Source: Acidimicrobiia bacterium (GTDB taxonomy: Bacteria; Actinomycetota; Acidimicrobiia; Acidimicrobiales; AC-14). From it: a DNA stretch of 64,000 nucleotides. Both the position numbers and the translations under genes were made by a program. Positions 43,659 to 52,264 of this stretch are shown here, piece by piece (within the stretch, counting starts at the first letter, position 1; the number at the start of each line of letters is the position of its first letter). The stretch covers positions 18,123 to 82,122 of the forward strand of contig JAHFUR010000018.1 in the NCBI GenBank assembly GCA_023264995.1, read 5' to 3'. The notes beneath the pieces are model-generated. The model saw nothing but the letters and a program-made list of their open reading frames with translations. It had not been told where the DNA came from and made no database searches.

Positions 43659-44111
43659 TCACGCGCCTGGCCCCGCGGCCTCCACCCGGAGCCTCCGGCC
43701 GGTCAGCGTGGTGGCGTCGAGCCGGAACCACCGGTCCCTGCGTCCGGGCGCCCACGAAACGAGCGACAGTTTCCGGAGCTGCTCCGACGTCGTGTCGATG
43801 GCCTCGCTTACGTCTTGGGCCACCCCCTGGGCGAGCACGCTCCACCCGGAGTGGGCATCCTCGTCGATCTTGTCGGCCTCGAAGGCGATGACCTGCATCG
43901 CCACCTTGTTCAGGACGGTGCCCTCCGCCGAGCGGAACACAACGGTGTGGCCGTCGATGGCGTAGTTGACCGGCAACACCACCGGGCGGCCGTCCAGGAG
44001 GAAGCCGACGCGGCCCACAGTGGTCGTGGCCAGCAGGTCCATGCATTCGGTGGCGTCGAGCTGTTCCATGGTGCCGACGAGATCGGTTCCCGGCTGCTCC
44101 GGTGTGGGCAC
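43659..44111 (-). CDS. Pyridoxamine 5'-phosphate oxidase-fold protein
   Basis: 150 residues with the flavin-binding split barrel: ATTTVGRVGFLLDGRPVVLP, then VNYAIDGHTVVFRS, and WSVLAQGVAQDV. These small proteins bind FMN, F420 or haem, and many belong to redox or dormancy regulons. The GTG start sits behind GAAGGAG. A second member of the family is at 45875-46333. Substrate unknown. Confidence 0.88.
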   Translation of the reverse strand: MPTPEQPGTDLVGTMEQLDATECMDLLATTTVGRVGFLLDGRPVVLPVNYAIDGHTVVFRSAEGTVLNKVAMQVIAFEADKIDEDAHSGWSVLAQGVAQDVSEAIDTTSEQLRKLSLVSWAPGRRDRWFRLDATTLTGRRLRVEAAGPGA

Positions 44112-44156
44112 GCGTGTCTCCTTCGGTCGTGGCGGGTTGGCCGCCAGTGTGCCGCG

Positions 44157-44402
44157 TCAGCCGGCCGGGTAGAGAACTGCGACGGCGACCGGGCTCGGCT
44201 GGCACGCCGCTCGTGCTGCGCACCCGGGGCATATCTGGGGGTCGACGCGGTGGACCCGTTCCATCTCGGGATGCCAGCACGCGCCGCACTCGGTGCACAG
44301 CATGTTGGTCAGTTCCCCGTCAGAAACAGCCATCAGCCGGCCGTTCCCGCACTGCGGGCACGGCCCCACGAGGCGGGCAAGCTGAGCCGAAGTGTCCTTC
44401 AT
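44157..44402 (-). CDS. Small zinc-ribbon protein
   Basis: 81 residues with four Cys pairs: CPQC, CTEC, CPGC plus single Cys nearby, and WHPEME between them, so probably two zinc sites. The last 20 residues are hydrophobic. AAGGAG lies 12 bases before the ATG at 44402; an upstream ATG at 44426 is also possible. It is the first gene of the minus-strand run towards ackA and shares its promoter region with a divergent small membrane protein. Confidence 0.65.
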   Translation of the reverse strand: MKDTSAQLARLVGPCPQCGNGRLMAVSDGELTNMLCTECGACWHPEMERVHRVDPQICPGCAARAACQPSPVAVAVLYPAG

Positions 44403-44436
44403 GCGCCGATCGTGCTCCTTGCGCATGCCGGTTCGT

Positions 44437-44452
44437 AGGGCCGTTCGACCCT
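44437..44452. promoter_or_regulatory. Palindromic operator candidate in divergent promoter
   Basis: AGGGCCGTTCGACCCT is a near-perfect 16-bp palindrome in the 96-bp gap between two divergent genes. The GGG-N8-CCC form recalls the DosR/NarL-type box GGGAC-N4-GTCCC. A NarL-type regulator gene lies 2 kb away. The assignment is inference. Confidence 0.5.
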
Positions 44453-44498
44453 GGTTGGCGCCGGCGGAGCGCCTCATTGTGAGGGAGGAGGTCGTGCC

Positions 44499-44678
44499 AT
44501 GTCCGATAGCTTCCCGTTCCTGGTCGCCATTGGCGCCCTCTGGGCCTCGATCGGCCTCGTGCTCTCGTTGACCATGGGCCGGCGGGGCCACGACGGTTTC
44601 ACCTGGCTGGTGGTCGGCACGCTGCTGCTGGCCCGGACGAGCCGAGTCCCTGTCCTGGTCGTCCGCCGGCACGCGTAA
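44499..44678 (+). CDS. 59-residue membrane protein
   Basis: Short gene with a strong ribosome site GGGAGGAGGT (44482-44491) seven bases before the ATG. Translation begins MSDSFPFLVAIGALWASIG and has two hydrophobic helices (about 5-25 and 34-45) separated by GRRGHDG, ending in an arginine-rich tail. No family is recognised. It is convergent with the sensor-kinase gene (12-bp gap). Confidence 0.6.
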   Translation: MSDSFPFLVAIGALWASIGLVLSLTMGRRGHDGFTWLVVGTLLLARTSRVPVLVVRRHA

Positions 44679-44690
44679 CCTGCCGCGCAA

Positions 44691-45827
44691 TCAGGGGACC
44701 GGGTTGGCCGGCACCCGCCATTCGATCACGGTCCCCGACGGGGCGCCGGGCGAGGCGTCGAACGCGCCGCCCAGCCGGGCGGCTCGGGCGCGCATGTTCG
44801 ACATGCCCCGGCCTCCGGCCCGGAGCTCATCCGGGAGGCCGCGGCCGTCGTCGGCGACCCGTAGCACCACCTGCTCGCCCACCGTGACCTGCACCTCGAC
44901 CCGCCGGGCGTGGCCGTGGCGGGCGACATTGGTGAGGGCCTCGCCCAGGACGGCCAGCAGTTCGGTGGCGACGACGTCGGGCACGGCGTCGACCGGTCCG
45001 TCGAAGAGGACGCTGGGATCGGACCCGAGGGCGCCGGCCGCGTCGGAGGCGATGGCCAGGATCTGATGGCGCAGACCGCGGTCCGAACGCATCGACCCCT
45101 CGAGGCCGAAGATGGCGGTGCGGATGTACTTGACGGTCAGGTCCAGGTCGTCGACCGCCTGCACGATGCGCTGCGCCACCTCCGGCCGGTCGGCAAGGCG
45201 AGCCGCCCCCTGGAGGCGGAGTCCGGTGGCGAAGAGGCGTTGGATGACGGTGTCGTGCAGGTCGCGGGCGATCCGTTCGCGGTCCTCGAGCAGGGCCATC
45301 TCCCGCACCTTCAGGTGCAGGCGGGCGTTCTCGATGGCCACGCCGGCGGCCGCGGCGAGGGCGACGACCAGCTCCTCGTCGATGTCGGTGAACACCTCGG
45401 ACGTGGTCTTGTCGGTGAGGTAGAGGTTCCCGAACACCTGGTTGCGGACCCGGATGGGCACGCCCAGGAAGGACTTCATCGGCGGGTGGTTCGGTGGGAA
45501 CCCGAAGCTGTCGGGGTGCTCGTGCAGGTCGGGCAGGCGGATGGGCTTGGGGTCCACGATCAGCAGGCCGAGGATGCCGTGGCCCTCCGGGAGGGTGCCG
45601 ATGGCATCGTAGGTCTCGTCGTCCATACCGACGGGGATGAACTGGGAGAGCTTGGTGGCCGACTCGTCGAGCACGCCAAGGGCGCCGTAGCGGGCATCGA
45701 CCAGAGCCACCGCCGACTCGATGATGTGGCGGAGGACCGCCTCCAGGTCGAGGTTGGATCCCAGGGTGATGACGGCATCGAGCAGCCTGCGGAGGCTGCG
45801 CGGACCGGCGTTGGCGGGTTGGCTCAC
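44691..45827 (-). CDS. GAF-domain sensor histidine kinase (NarL/DevS type)
   Basis: 378 residues from GTG 45827. A single GAF domain (about 20-170, with PTLPEGHGILGLL-like and FLGVPIRVRNQVFGNLYL) is followed by a HisKA_3 dimerisation helix (ERIARDLHDTVIQRLFATGL, phospho-accepting His) and an HATPase with LGEALTNVARHG and DDGRGLPDELRAGGRGMSNM. The layout is that of DevS/DosT with one GAF instead of two. It probably phosphorylates the response regulator encoded at 46462. The ligand (haem, flavin or other) cannot be read from sequence. Confidence 0.92.
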   Translation of the reverse strand: MSQPANAGPRSLRRLLDAVITLGSNLDLEAVLRHIIESAVALVDARYGALGVLDESATKLSQFIPVGMDDETYDAIGTLPEGHGILGLLIVDPKPIRLPDLHEHPDSFGFPPNHPPMKSFLGVPIRVRNQVFGNLYLTDKTTSEVFTDIDEELVVALAAAAGVAIENARLHLKVREMALLEDRERIARDLHDTVIQRLFATGLRLQGAARLADRPEVAQRIVQAVDDLDLTVKYIRTAIFGLEGSMRSDRGLRHQILAIASDAAGALGSDPSVLFDGPVDAVPDVVATELLAVLGEALTNVARHGHARRVEVQVTVGEQVVLRVADDGRGLPDELRAGGRGMSNMRARAARLGGAFDASPGAPSGTVIEWRVPANPVP

Positions 45828-45874
45828 TGTCGGGGAGGCTAGCGAGAGGGATGCCGCTCCCGCGACCTGGCTCG

Positions 45875-46333
45875 TCAGCCTGAAGCGGCCGGCGCCCTCG
45901 GCACCATCTTCACCCGGCGCCCGGAGATGGTGTAGGGCGTGATCCGGACCCACTCGCGATGGTCGCCCGGCGCCCACGGCTCGACGCGCACGGCGTCGTC
46001 CAACGCCTCCACCTCGTCCGCGGTCAGGAGATCGGCCTTCCCCTGCACTACGACGCTCCAGGCCATGTGGCCCTCGCGGTTGATGGAATCGACCTCGAAG
46101 CTGACCGAGTGCTCGGCCAGGATCGAGAGCTTGAACTTCAGGCCGTCCTCGGAACGGAACACGATCCGGTCCCCGTCGACGGCGAAGTTCACCGGCACGA
46201 TGTGGGGCGGGTAGTAGCCGTGGTCGGCCACGGCGAGCCGCCCGATGGCCTGTGTGCGCAGCAGGCCGATGCACTCGTCGCGCCCGATCTCCTCGAGGCT
46301 CCGCTCGAGCGGGGAGTCCTGGGGTTCGCTCAT
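45875..46333 (-). CDS. Pyridoxamine 5'-phosphate oxidase-fold protein
   Basis: 152 residues, second family member in the cluster: LLRTQAIGRLAVADHGYYPP, then VNFAVDGDRIVFRS and WSVVVQGKADLL. Flavin- or F420-binding fold, exact reaction unknown. It lies 47 bp upstream of the sensor-kinase gene in the same direction and is divergent from the response-regulator gene. Confidence 0.88.
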   Translation of the reverse strand: MSEPQDSPLERSLEEIGRDECIGLLRTQAIGRLAVADHGYYPPHIVPVNFAVDGDRIVFRSEDGLKFKLSILAEHSVSFEVDSINREGHMAWSVVVQGKADLLTADEVEALDDAVRVEPWAPGDHREWVRITPYTISGRRVKMVPRAPAASG

Positions 46334-46382
46334 GCCTCTTTCCCTTTCGTCGGGATCTCAGTCTGCCTTGTTGGGCGGTCGG

Positions 46383-46396
46383 GGGCGAACACGCCC
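46383..46396. promoter_or_regulatory. Second GGG-N8-CCC palindrome
   Basis: GGGCGAACACGCCC has five-base inverted arms. It lies in the divergent promoter between the PNPOx-fold gene and the response-regulator gene. It matches the layout of the site at 44437-44452 and could be an autoregulatory site. Confidence 0.35.
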
Positions 46397-46461
46397 GCCC
46401 GCCCGTCCTCATCGGCGCCGCTGTCCGCACGGAGCACCGGCATCGCGGCAAGAATGCACCA

Positions 46462-47124
46462 GTGGCAGCGACGCGCATCTTCCTCCTCGACGACCACGAG
46501 ATCGTGCGGCGGGGCCTCCGGGAGCTGTTCGAGAGCGAGGACGACCTGGTCGTCGTGGGCGAAGCTGGCACCGCCGAGGATGCGCTGAACCGGATCGCCG
46601 CGACCCAGCCCGACGTCGCCATCCTCGATGTGCGGCTTCCGGAGGGCGACGGTGTCGAGGTGTGCCGGGAAGTGCGTTCCCGTCACCCCGAAGTCAACTG
46701 CCTCATCCTGACCTCGTTTGCCGACGACGAGGCCCTCTTCAGCGCCATCATGGCCGGCGCCGCCGGCTACATGCTGAAACAGGTCCACGGCAATGACCTG
46801 GTCGATGCCGTGCGCCGCGTGGCCCAAGGCCAGTCGCTGCTCGACCCGGGCGTCACGGCGCGGGTGCTGCAACGACTTCGCGCCCCCCAGGCCCCGGAGG
46901 ACGACCTGGGCAGCCTCACCGACCAGGAACGGCGCATTCTCGACCTGATCGCCGAGGGCCTCACCAACCGCCAGATCGGCGAGCGCATGTACCTCGCCGA
47001 GAAGACGGTGAAGAACTACGTGTCCAACGTGCTCATGAAACTGGGTATGAGCCGGCGGGCCGAGGCCGCGGCGTACGCGGCCCGCCTGGCCGAGCGCCAC
47101 CGTCACGGCGGCACGACGGGCTGA
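46462..47124 (+). CDS. NarL/DevR-family response regulator
   Basis: 220 residues. Receiver domain (1-120) with LLDDHEIVRRGL, phospho-accepting Asp in AILDVRLPEGDG, TSFAD and the Lys in YMLKQV; LuxR-type DNA-binding domain (150-210) with LTDQERRILDLIAEGLTNRQ, then KTVKNYVSNVLMKLGM. The NYVSNVL recognition helix is like that of DevR/DosR. GTG start at 46462. Likely partner of the nearby GAF sensor kinase and candidate regulator of the stress and metabolism genes on its left. Confidence 0.94.
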   Translation: MAATRIFLLDDHEIVRRGLRELFESEDDLVVVGEAGTAEDALNRIAATQPDVAILDVRLPEGDGVEVCREVRSRHPEVNCLILTSFADDEALFSAIMAGAAGYMLKQVHGNDLVDAVRRVAQGQSLLDPGVTARVLQRLRAPQAPEDDLGSLTDQERRILDLIAEGLTNRQIGERMYLAEKTVKNYVSNVLMKLGMSRRAEAAAYAARLAERHRHGGTTG

Positions 47125-47139
47125 CGCCGTCGCAGCGGC

Positions 47140-48327
47140 TTACGGCACGTCGGCCCGGAGGGCGCTGCGCAGCTTGAGCTGGCCTCGGAGGTGCAGCGCG
47201 CCGCCGGCGTAGACGCGGGCGGCCAGCGTCATGACACCGGCGATCGCCGCCAGCACGATGGCCACACTGAGGAGCACCGTGCCGAGGCCCACCTCGCCGG
47301 CGGCCACCCGGATGGGCAGGACCATCGGGGCGGAGAAGGGCACGAAGGTCGCCACCTTGGCCACCGAGCCGCCGGGGTCGCCGCCGGTGTTGATGGCGGC
47401 GAACAACGATGCCATGGCCAGGAACGTCAGAGGCGTCGTCGTGCTCTGGAGCTCCTCCACCCGGCTGGCCAGCGCACCACCCATGGCGAACAGGCAGCTG
47501 TAGAAGGCGAAGCCGAGCACGAACCACCCGACCACCTGGGCCGCCACCGACACCGTCTGCGCCGGGAGGTCGATGGTGCCCGACAGCCGCGCCGCCGCCA
47601 GGCCGAGGACCACGAACGTCACGAGCTGCACCAGGCCGACGACGCCGATCCCTGTGACCTTGCCAGCCAGGAGCTGGGCCGGCGCGGCCTTGGCCAGCAG
47701 GATCTCCACCACGCGCGACACCTTCTCCTCGACCACGCCGCTGGCCACCCAGTAGCCGAACCCGAGGAGCTGGCCGTAGAGCAGCACCGTGCCCACGAAG
47801 ACCAACCCCTCCCGGTCGGTCTCAGCCTTCGTCTTCGGGTGGAGGGCGCGCACCTCGAGCGGTCGGGGCGAGAGGATCCGGCCGGCGGCGTCGCCGCGGA
47901 CGCCGGCGCCGGCCAGCGCCGCCTCGCCCACCACCAGGCGGTTGGCCCCCTGGACCAGGATGGCGAGGCGATCGCCCAGCTTCTTGTCGACGATGACCGC
48001 ACCTCCGCCTACCGCGGCATCGAGGGCCCCGGTGCGCACGAGGCGCCGGCCCTCGTCCTCACCGGTGAGCTGGTGGACTCGGACGGCGGTGCGGTCCCCA
48101 GCCGCCGCGACCACCGGAAGGCGGGCGGCCAGCGCGTCGGACCCGTCCCCGAAGACGCCGACGTCGTAGGTCGTCGGGCCGTCGTGGGCCAGGATCCCGG
48201 GGAGGATGGCGACCGTGAGGACGAACGCCAGGCTGACGCCCGTCGATATGCGGAAGGCCTTCGACCGGATGCGCTCGCGCACCTCCCGGCCGGCGATGAG
48301 GCGGACCACGGCCAGCCGGCCGCTCAC
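47140..48327 (-). CDS. ABC transporter permease (NatB-type)
   Basis: 395 residues with one helix near the N-terminus (about 26-46), a large outer domain (50-180) and five or six further helices, the ABC-2 layout of NatB/YhaP exporters. It overlaps its ATPase gene by four bases (GTGA). Substrate unknown; sodium or peptide export is typical of relatives. Confidence 0.85.
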   Translation of the reverse strand: MSGRLAVVRLIAGREVRERIRSKAFRISTGVSLAFVLTVAILPGILAHDGPTTYDVGVFGDGSDALAARLPVVAAAGDRTAVRVHQLTGEDEGRRLVRTGALDAAVGGGAVIVDKKLGDRLAILVQGANRLVVGEAALAGAGVRGDAAGRILSPRPLEVRALHPKTKAETDREGLVFVGTVLLYGQLLGFGYWVASGVVEEKVSRVVEILLAKAAPAQLLAGKVTGIGVVGLVQLVTFVVLGLAAARLSGTIDLPAQTVSVAAQVVGWFVLGFAFYSCLFAMGGALASRVEELQSTTTPLTFLAMASLFAAINTGGDPGGSVAKVATFVPFSAPMVLPIRVAAGEVGLGTVLLSVAIVLAAIAGVMTLAARVYAGGALHLRGQLKLRSALRADVP

Positions 48328-49214
48328 TGGCTCACGACCTCTCGGAAGAGCTCCGTGAGCGAGGGCGCTTCCCGCCGGAAGGAGCGGACCCGCCCGGCCC
48401 GTCGGGCCGCGTCCAGCACGGCCTGGTCGTCGGCGCCGGCCAAGAGCTCCAGGACGGTTTCACCACCGTCGTGGCGGACGACCCGGGTGCCTGGGAGATG
48501 GTCGGCCCATGCCGTCGACCCGTCCTCCAGGGCGACAGTGAGGAGGTCGGCGCCCCGGCTGGCGCGCACCGCGCTCACCGTTCCCGTGGCCACGACGTGG
48601 CCCTGGTCGATGATCGTGACCTCGTCGCTCAGCCGTTCGACCAGGTCGAGCTGGTGGCTCGAGAACACGACGGCCGTACCGCCGCCGACCTGGTCCACCA
48701 GCACGCCGGCCAGAGCGTCGACCCCGACCGGGTCGAGGCCGCTGAACGGCTCGTCGAGCACCAGCAGCTCGGGCGACGTCACGAGGGCCGCGGCCAACTG
48801 GCACCGCTGCTGGTTGCCGAGCGACAGGTGTTCCACCGGCTCGTCGCGACGCCCACCAAGGCCGATCACGTCGAGGATGGCCGCCGCCGACCGGGCCGCG
48901 TCGCCCGCCGTCATGCCCGACAGGCGGGCGAAGTAGACGATCTGGTCGAGGGCCGTCATCTTCGGGTAGAGGCCCCGTTCCTCGGGCATGTAGCCGAAGC
49001 GCCGGCGGTCCGCAGTGGTCGCCAGCCGGTCCTTCCAGCGCACCTCGCCGGTACTGGCTGCGACCAGGCCCAGGATGATCCGCATCGTCGTGGTCTTGCC
49101 GGCGCCGTTGCGGCCGACGAAGCCGTGGATGCGGCCGGGCCCGACAGTCATCGACAAGCCATCGAGGGCGACCACGTCCCCGAAGCGCTTCGACAGGGCA
49201 AGGAGCTGGAGCAT
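48324..49214 (-). CDS. ABC transporter ATP-binding protein (NatA-type)
   Basis: 296 residues. Walker A GRNGAGKTT, Q-loop region YMPEERGLYPKM, signature LSLGNQQR, Walker B LLVLDEPFSGLDP and the H-loop SSHQ are all present. The C-terminal extension (about 210-296) is typical of NatA/CcmA-like exporters. Works with the permease encoded next. Confidence 0.92.
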   Translation of the reverse strand: MLQLLALSKRFGDVVALDGLSMTVGPGRIHGFVGRNGAGKTTTMRIILGLVAASTGEVRWKDRLATTADRRRFGYMPEERGLYPKMTALDQIVYFARLSGMTAGDAARSAAAILDVIGLGGRRDEPVEHLSLGNQQRCQLAAALVTSPELLVLDEPFSGLDPVGVDALAGVLVDQVGGGTAVVFSSHQLDLVERLSDEVTIIDQGHVVATGTVSAVRASRGADLLTVALEDGSTAWADHLPGTRVVRHDGGETVLELLAGADDQAVLDAARRAGRVRSFRREAPSLTELFREVVSQ

Positions 49215-49237
49215 TGCGCTCCATCAAAGCCCGGATG

Positions 49238-50023
49238 TCAGCAGGCGCGGGCCAAGGACGGGTAGGGGCTCATGGTGAGCCCGGCGCCGGGGTGCATCTC
49301 GAAGTGAAGGTGCGGCGACGTCGTGGCCGCGTCGCCGGTGTTGCCGACGTAGCCGATCACGGTCCCGGCTGACACATACCCGTCGGTCGCGTACCGGTCG
49401 AGATGGGCGCCGTAGTAGCGGATGCCGTCGGAGCCGTAGAGCTCGAAGGCGTTCCCACCACTCGGGTTGGGGTACCGCTCCAGCAGTCCGGCCGCCGGCG
49501 CCACCACCGGCGTGCCCCGGTCGGCGAACAGGTCGACACCCTCGTGGCGGCTCCCGTCCGAATGCACGTACCCGAAGTCGTTGATGAAGCTGACCCGGCC
49601 GCGCACGGGGCACGCGATGTCCATGGTCACAGTTCGCGCCACCGGCACCGAGCCCGAGGTGAGCAGCGTCTGGCCCTCGTAGATCTGGTCGGGGTCGGCG
49701 ATGTTGTTCAATGCAGCCAGGTAGGACGTGGACAGCCCCTGGCGAGCGGCGATGCCGCTCAGGACGTCACCGCTCCGCACCACATACTTGGTGGGTTCCG
49801 ATGTGGTGAGGATCTGGCCGGGGTAGATGTTGTCGGGGTCGGAGATGCCGTTGAGCGCGGCGAGCTTCGAGGCGGACATGCCGGCCCGGGAGGCGATCAC
49901 CCCCAGCGCGTCACCCGGCTGGACGACATAGGAGTCGGCCGAGACCGGTGTGGGCCACCAGAGGGGTAGGAGTGCCGCTGCGACGGAAAGACCGGCAACG
50001 GCGGCCAGCGCCCGGACCTGCAT
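49238..50023 (-). CDS. Secreted LysM-M23 peptidoglycan hydrolase
   Basis: 261 residues from the ATG at 50023. Signal peptide (1-29, cleaved after VSA), two LysM wall-binding domains (about 31-74 and 79-122, each starting YVV-x-xGD), and an M23 endopeptidase domain with HEGVDL (His160, Asp164) and PHLHFEMHPG (His238, His240), a complete LytM-type zinc site. Should cleave peptide cross-links during growth or division. Confidence 0.92.
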   Translation of the reverse strand: MQVRALAAVAGLSVAAALLPLWWPTPVSADSYVVQPGDALGVIASRAGMSASKLAALNGISDPDNIYPGQILTTSEPTKYVVRSGDVLSGIAARQGLSTSYLAALNNIADPDQIYEGQTLLTSGSVPVARTVTMDIACPVRGRVSFINDFGYVHSDGSRHEGVDLFADRGTPVVAPAAGLLERYPNPSGGNAFELYGSDGIRYYGAHLDRYATDGYVSAGTVIGYVGNTGDAATTSPHLHFEMHPGAGLTMSPYPSLARAC

Positions 50024-50113
50024 GTCTGCTTCGTTCCTTGTCTCCCCCTTCGCCGGTCGGAATCCTAGCCCCACCAACAACAGTGGTGCCGGGCCGGGTA
50101 GCCGCCCGGCGGG

Positions 50114-51766
50114 TCAGGCGCCGCGGCGGGCGGCGAGCGGCTCGAGCTGGGGGACCAGGTCGAGCATCTTCTCGTCGAAGGGCAGGAGGCGGCCCGACGG
50201 CATGGCGATGGCGTGCTTGGGCGCCAGCTGGGTGACGAACTCGATGTCGTGGCTGACCAGGACCACGGTGCCCTTGAAGTGCTGGAGGGCGGCGAGGACG
50301 GCTTCGCGCGACGACGGGTCGAGGTTGTTGGTGGGCTCGTCGAGCAGGAGCACGTTGGCCTTGCCACCGACGAGACGGGCCAGCGAGAGCTTGGTCTTCT
50401 CACCGCCGGAGAGGGTGGCCGCCTCCTGCGACGCCACGTCGCCGGTGAGGCCGAAGTGGGCCAGGATCGACCGCAGCTCCGCCGCGCTCTGCCCAGTGGA
50501 CGAGGCCGCCTGCATCACTTCCAGCACGCTGTCGCCGGGCCGGATGTCCTCGTGCTCCTGGGCGTAGAAGCCGAGGGTGACGTTGGTCCCCAACCGCACG
50601 GTGCCCGCGTCGGGGGGGTACAGCCCGGCCAAGCAGCGCAGCAGGGTGGTCTTGCCGGCGCCGTTGACGCCGACGACGAGGAAGACCTCGCCTCGGCTCA
50701 CGGTGAAGTCGACTTCGTTCACGATGATGTCGGCGCCGAAGGCCTTCACCAGGCCCTCGACCCGCATGACCACGTCGCCGGCGCGGGCCGGGTCGGGGAA
50801 GCGGACCTTCAGGGCCCGCCGGCGCACGGGCGGCAGCTTGGTGGCCTGGGCGTCGACGATACGGGTGATGCGCTGCTCGAGGTTGCGGCGCTTGCGGGCC
50901 GCGGTGGCGTTGCCCTGGCGGAACTTGTCGGCCGTGGTCTTCAGCCGGTCGATCTCCCGTTGGGCGTTGGCCGCCTCCCGGGTGAGCGACGCCTCCCGTT
51001 CGGCCCGCTTCTTCAGGAACACGCTGTAGGTGCCCCGGTACAGTTCGATGCGGCCCTGCTCAAGGGCGAAGACGCGGTCGATGGACTCGCTCATCAGCTC
51101 GATGTCGTGGCTGACCACCAGCACGGCGCTCGGAGACGTCCGCAGGAAGTCCATGACGAAGAGCTTGGCCTTGGCATCGAGGTGGTTGGTGGGCTCGTCG
51201 AGGATGAGCAGCTCGCCGCCGGCGAGCAGGAGACGGGCCAGTTCGAGACGCCGGCGCTGGCCGCCCGACAGGGCACCGACCTGGAGCAGGAGCGCGTCGT
51301 CGTCGAGGTCGAGGCCGCGGGCGATGTTCTCCGCCGTGCGCTCGATGTCGTAGCCCCCGGCCAACCGGAACTTCTCTTCCAGCTCGGTGTAGTGGTGCAC
51401 CGCGGCGTCGAGCGCCTCGGGGTCCTTGGAGATGGTGGCCTTCTCGATCCCGTTCGACGCGTCGTGCACCAGTTCGTGCAGGGCGTGCAGGCGGCTGCCA
51501 GCCAGCAGGTGGTCGTAGACCAGGAGGTCGCTGACCTCGGCGTGCGCCGCAGTCTCCTGGGCCAGCCACCCGTACTCGGCCGGCAGGTTGACCTCGCCGG
51601 CTGTGGGCGCGTTCTGGCCGACGAGCGTCTTCAGCAGGGTGGTCTTGCCGGCGCCGTTCGGGCCGACGAGCGCGACCTTCTCCCCCTCGGCGATGCGGAA
51701 GTTGGCGTCGTCAAGAAGGACGCGTGCGCCGATCTCGATACGGAGGGAGGAAACCTGGAGGGTCAT
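50114..51766 (-). CDS. ABC-F family ATPase
   Basis: 550 residues with two ABC cassettes: Walker A GPNGAGKTT and GVNGAGKTT, signatures LSGGQRRRLELARL and LSGGEKTKLSLARL, and Walker B LLILDEPTNHLD and LLLDEPTNNLD, joined by a charged linker (about 240-310). No membrane segment. ABC-F proteins act on the ribosome (translation rescue or antibiotic protection); the precise subgroup is not clear. A small GC hairpin follows the stop (50093-50110). Confidence 0.92.
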   Translation of the reverse strand: MTLQVSSLRIEIGARVLLDDANFRIAEGEKVALVGPNGAGKTTLLKTLVGQNAPTAGEVNLPAEYGWLAQETAAHAEVSDLLVYDHLLAGSRLHALHELVHDASNGIEKATISKDPEALDAAVHHYTELEEKFRLAGGYDIERTAENIARGLDLDDDALLLQVGALSGGQRRRLELARLLLAGGELLILDEPTNHLDAKAKLFVMDFLRTSPSAVLVVSHDIELMSESIDRVFALEQGRIELYRGTYSVFLKKRAEREASLTREAANAQREIDRLKTTADKFRQGNATAARKRRNLEQRITRIVDAQATKLPPVRRRALKVRFPDPARAGDVVMRVEGLVKAFGADIIVNEVDFTVSRGEVFLVVGVNGAGKTTLLRCLAGLYPPDAGTVRLGTNVTLGFYAQEHEDIRPGDSVLEVMQAASSTGQSAAELRSILAHFGLTGDVASQEAATLSGGEKTKLSLARLVGGKANVLLLDEPTNNLDPSSREAVLAALQHFKGTVVLVSHDIEFVTQLAPKHAIAMPSGRLLPFDEKMLDLVPQLEPLAARRGA

Positions 51767-51826
51767 AGGTTGGGATGGCCTTTCGCTTCACCAGTCCGGA
51801 CATCCCGACCGCGGCCAGTACCTATT

Positions 51827-52246
51827 CTACGCCACCGCCGGCCGGTCGATGTCCCGGGTGCAGAACGCGCACACGATGGCGGCGACGGGCACCTTGCTGA
51901 GGCAGAAGTCGCACTCCTTGGTGGTGGACTCCACCTCGGGCTCGGTCTTGCGCCGGTTCAGGAGCGCGTTCACTGGCTTGACGACGAAGAAGAACACCGC
52001 GCCGGCGACGAGCAGGAAGGCGATGAGGGCGTTGATGAACAACCCGTAGCTGAAGGTGCTCCCACTGACCGAGAACGAGAAGTCCTTGAAGTCCTTGGTA
52101 CCGGGAATGGCGATCAACGGTGTGAGCAGGTTGTCGACGAACGACTTGACCAGGTCGCCGAAGGCGGCGCCGATCACCACGCCGATGGCCAGGTCGACCA
52201 CGTTGCCTCGAAGGATGAAGGCTTTGAAGTCCTTGAGCATGTGCAC
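51827..52246 (-). CDS. mscL: Large-conductance mechanosensitive channel
   Basis: 139 residues. It shows the MscL pattern: MLKDFKAFILRGNVVDLAIG with helix one (pore), VIGAAFGDLVKSFV, a periplasmic loop and a second helix (LINALIAFLLVAGAVFFF), then a charged C-terminal part. The tail carries an unusual pair of Cys motifs (CDFC, CAFC), a possible small zinc-binding end also seen in some actinobacterial MscL. Releases solutes on osmotic downshift. Confidence 0.93.
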   Translation of the reverse strand: MHMLKDFKAFILRGNVVDLAIGVVIGAAFGDLVKSFVDNLLTPLIAIPGTKDFKDFSFSVSGSTFSYGLFINALIAFLLVAGAVFFFVVKPVNALLNRRKTEPEVESTTKECDFCLSKVPVAAIVCAFCTRDIDRPAVA

Positions 52247-52264
52247 CTCCGTAGGATCCGTCCC

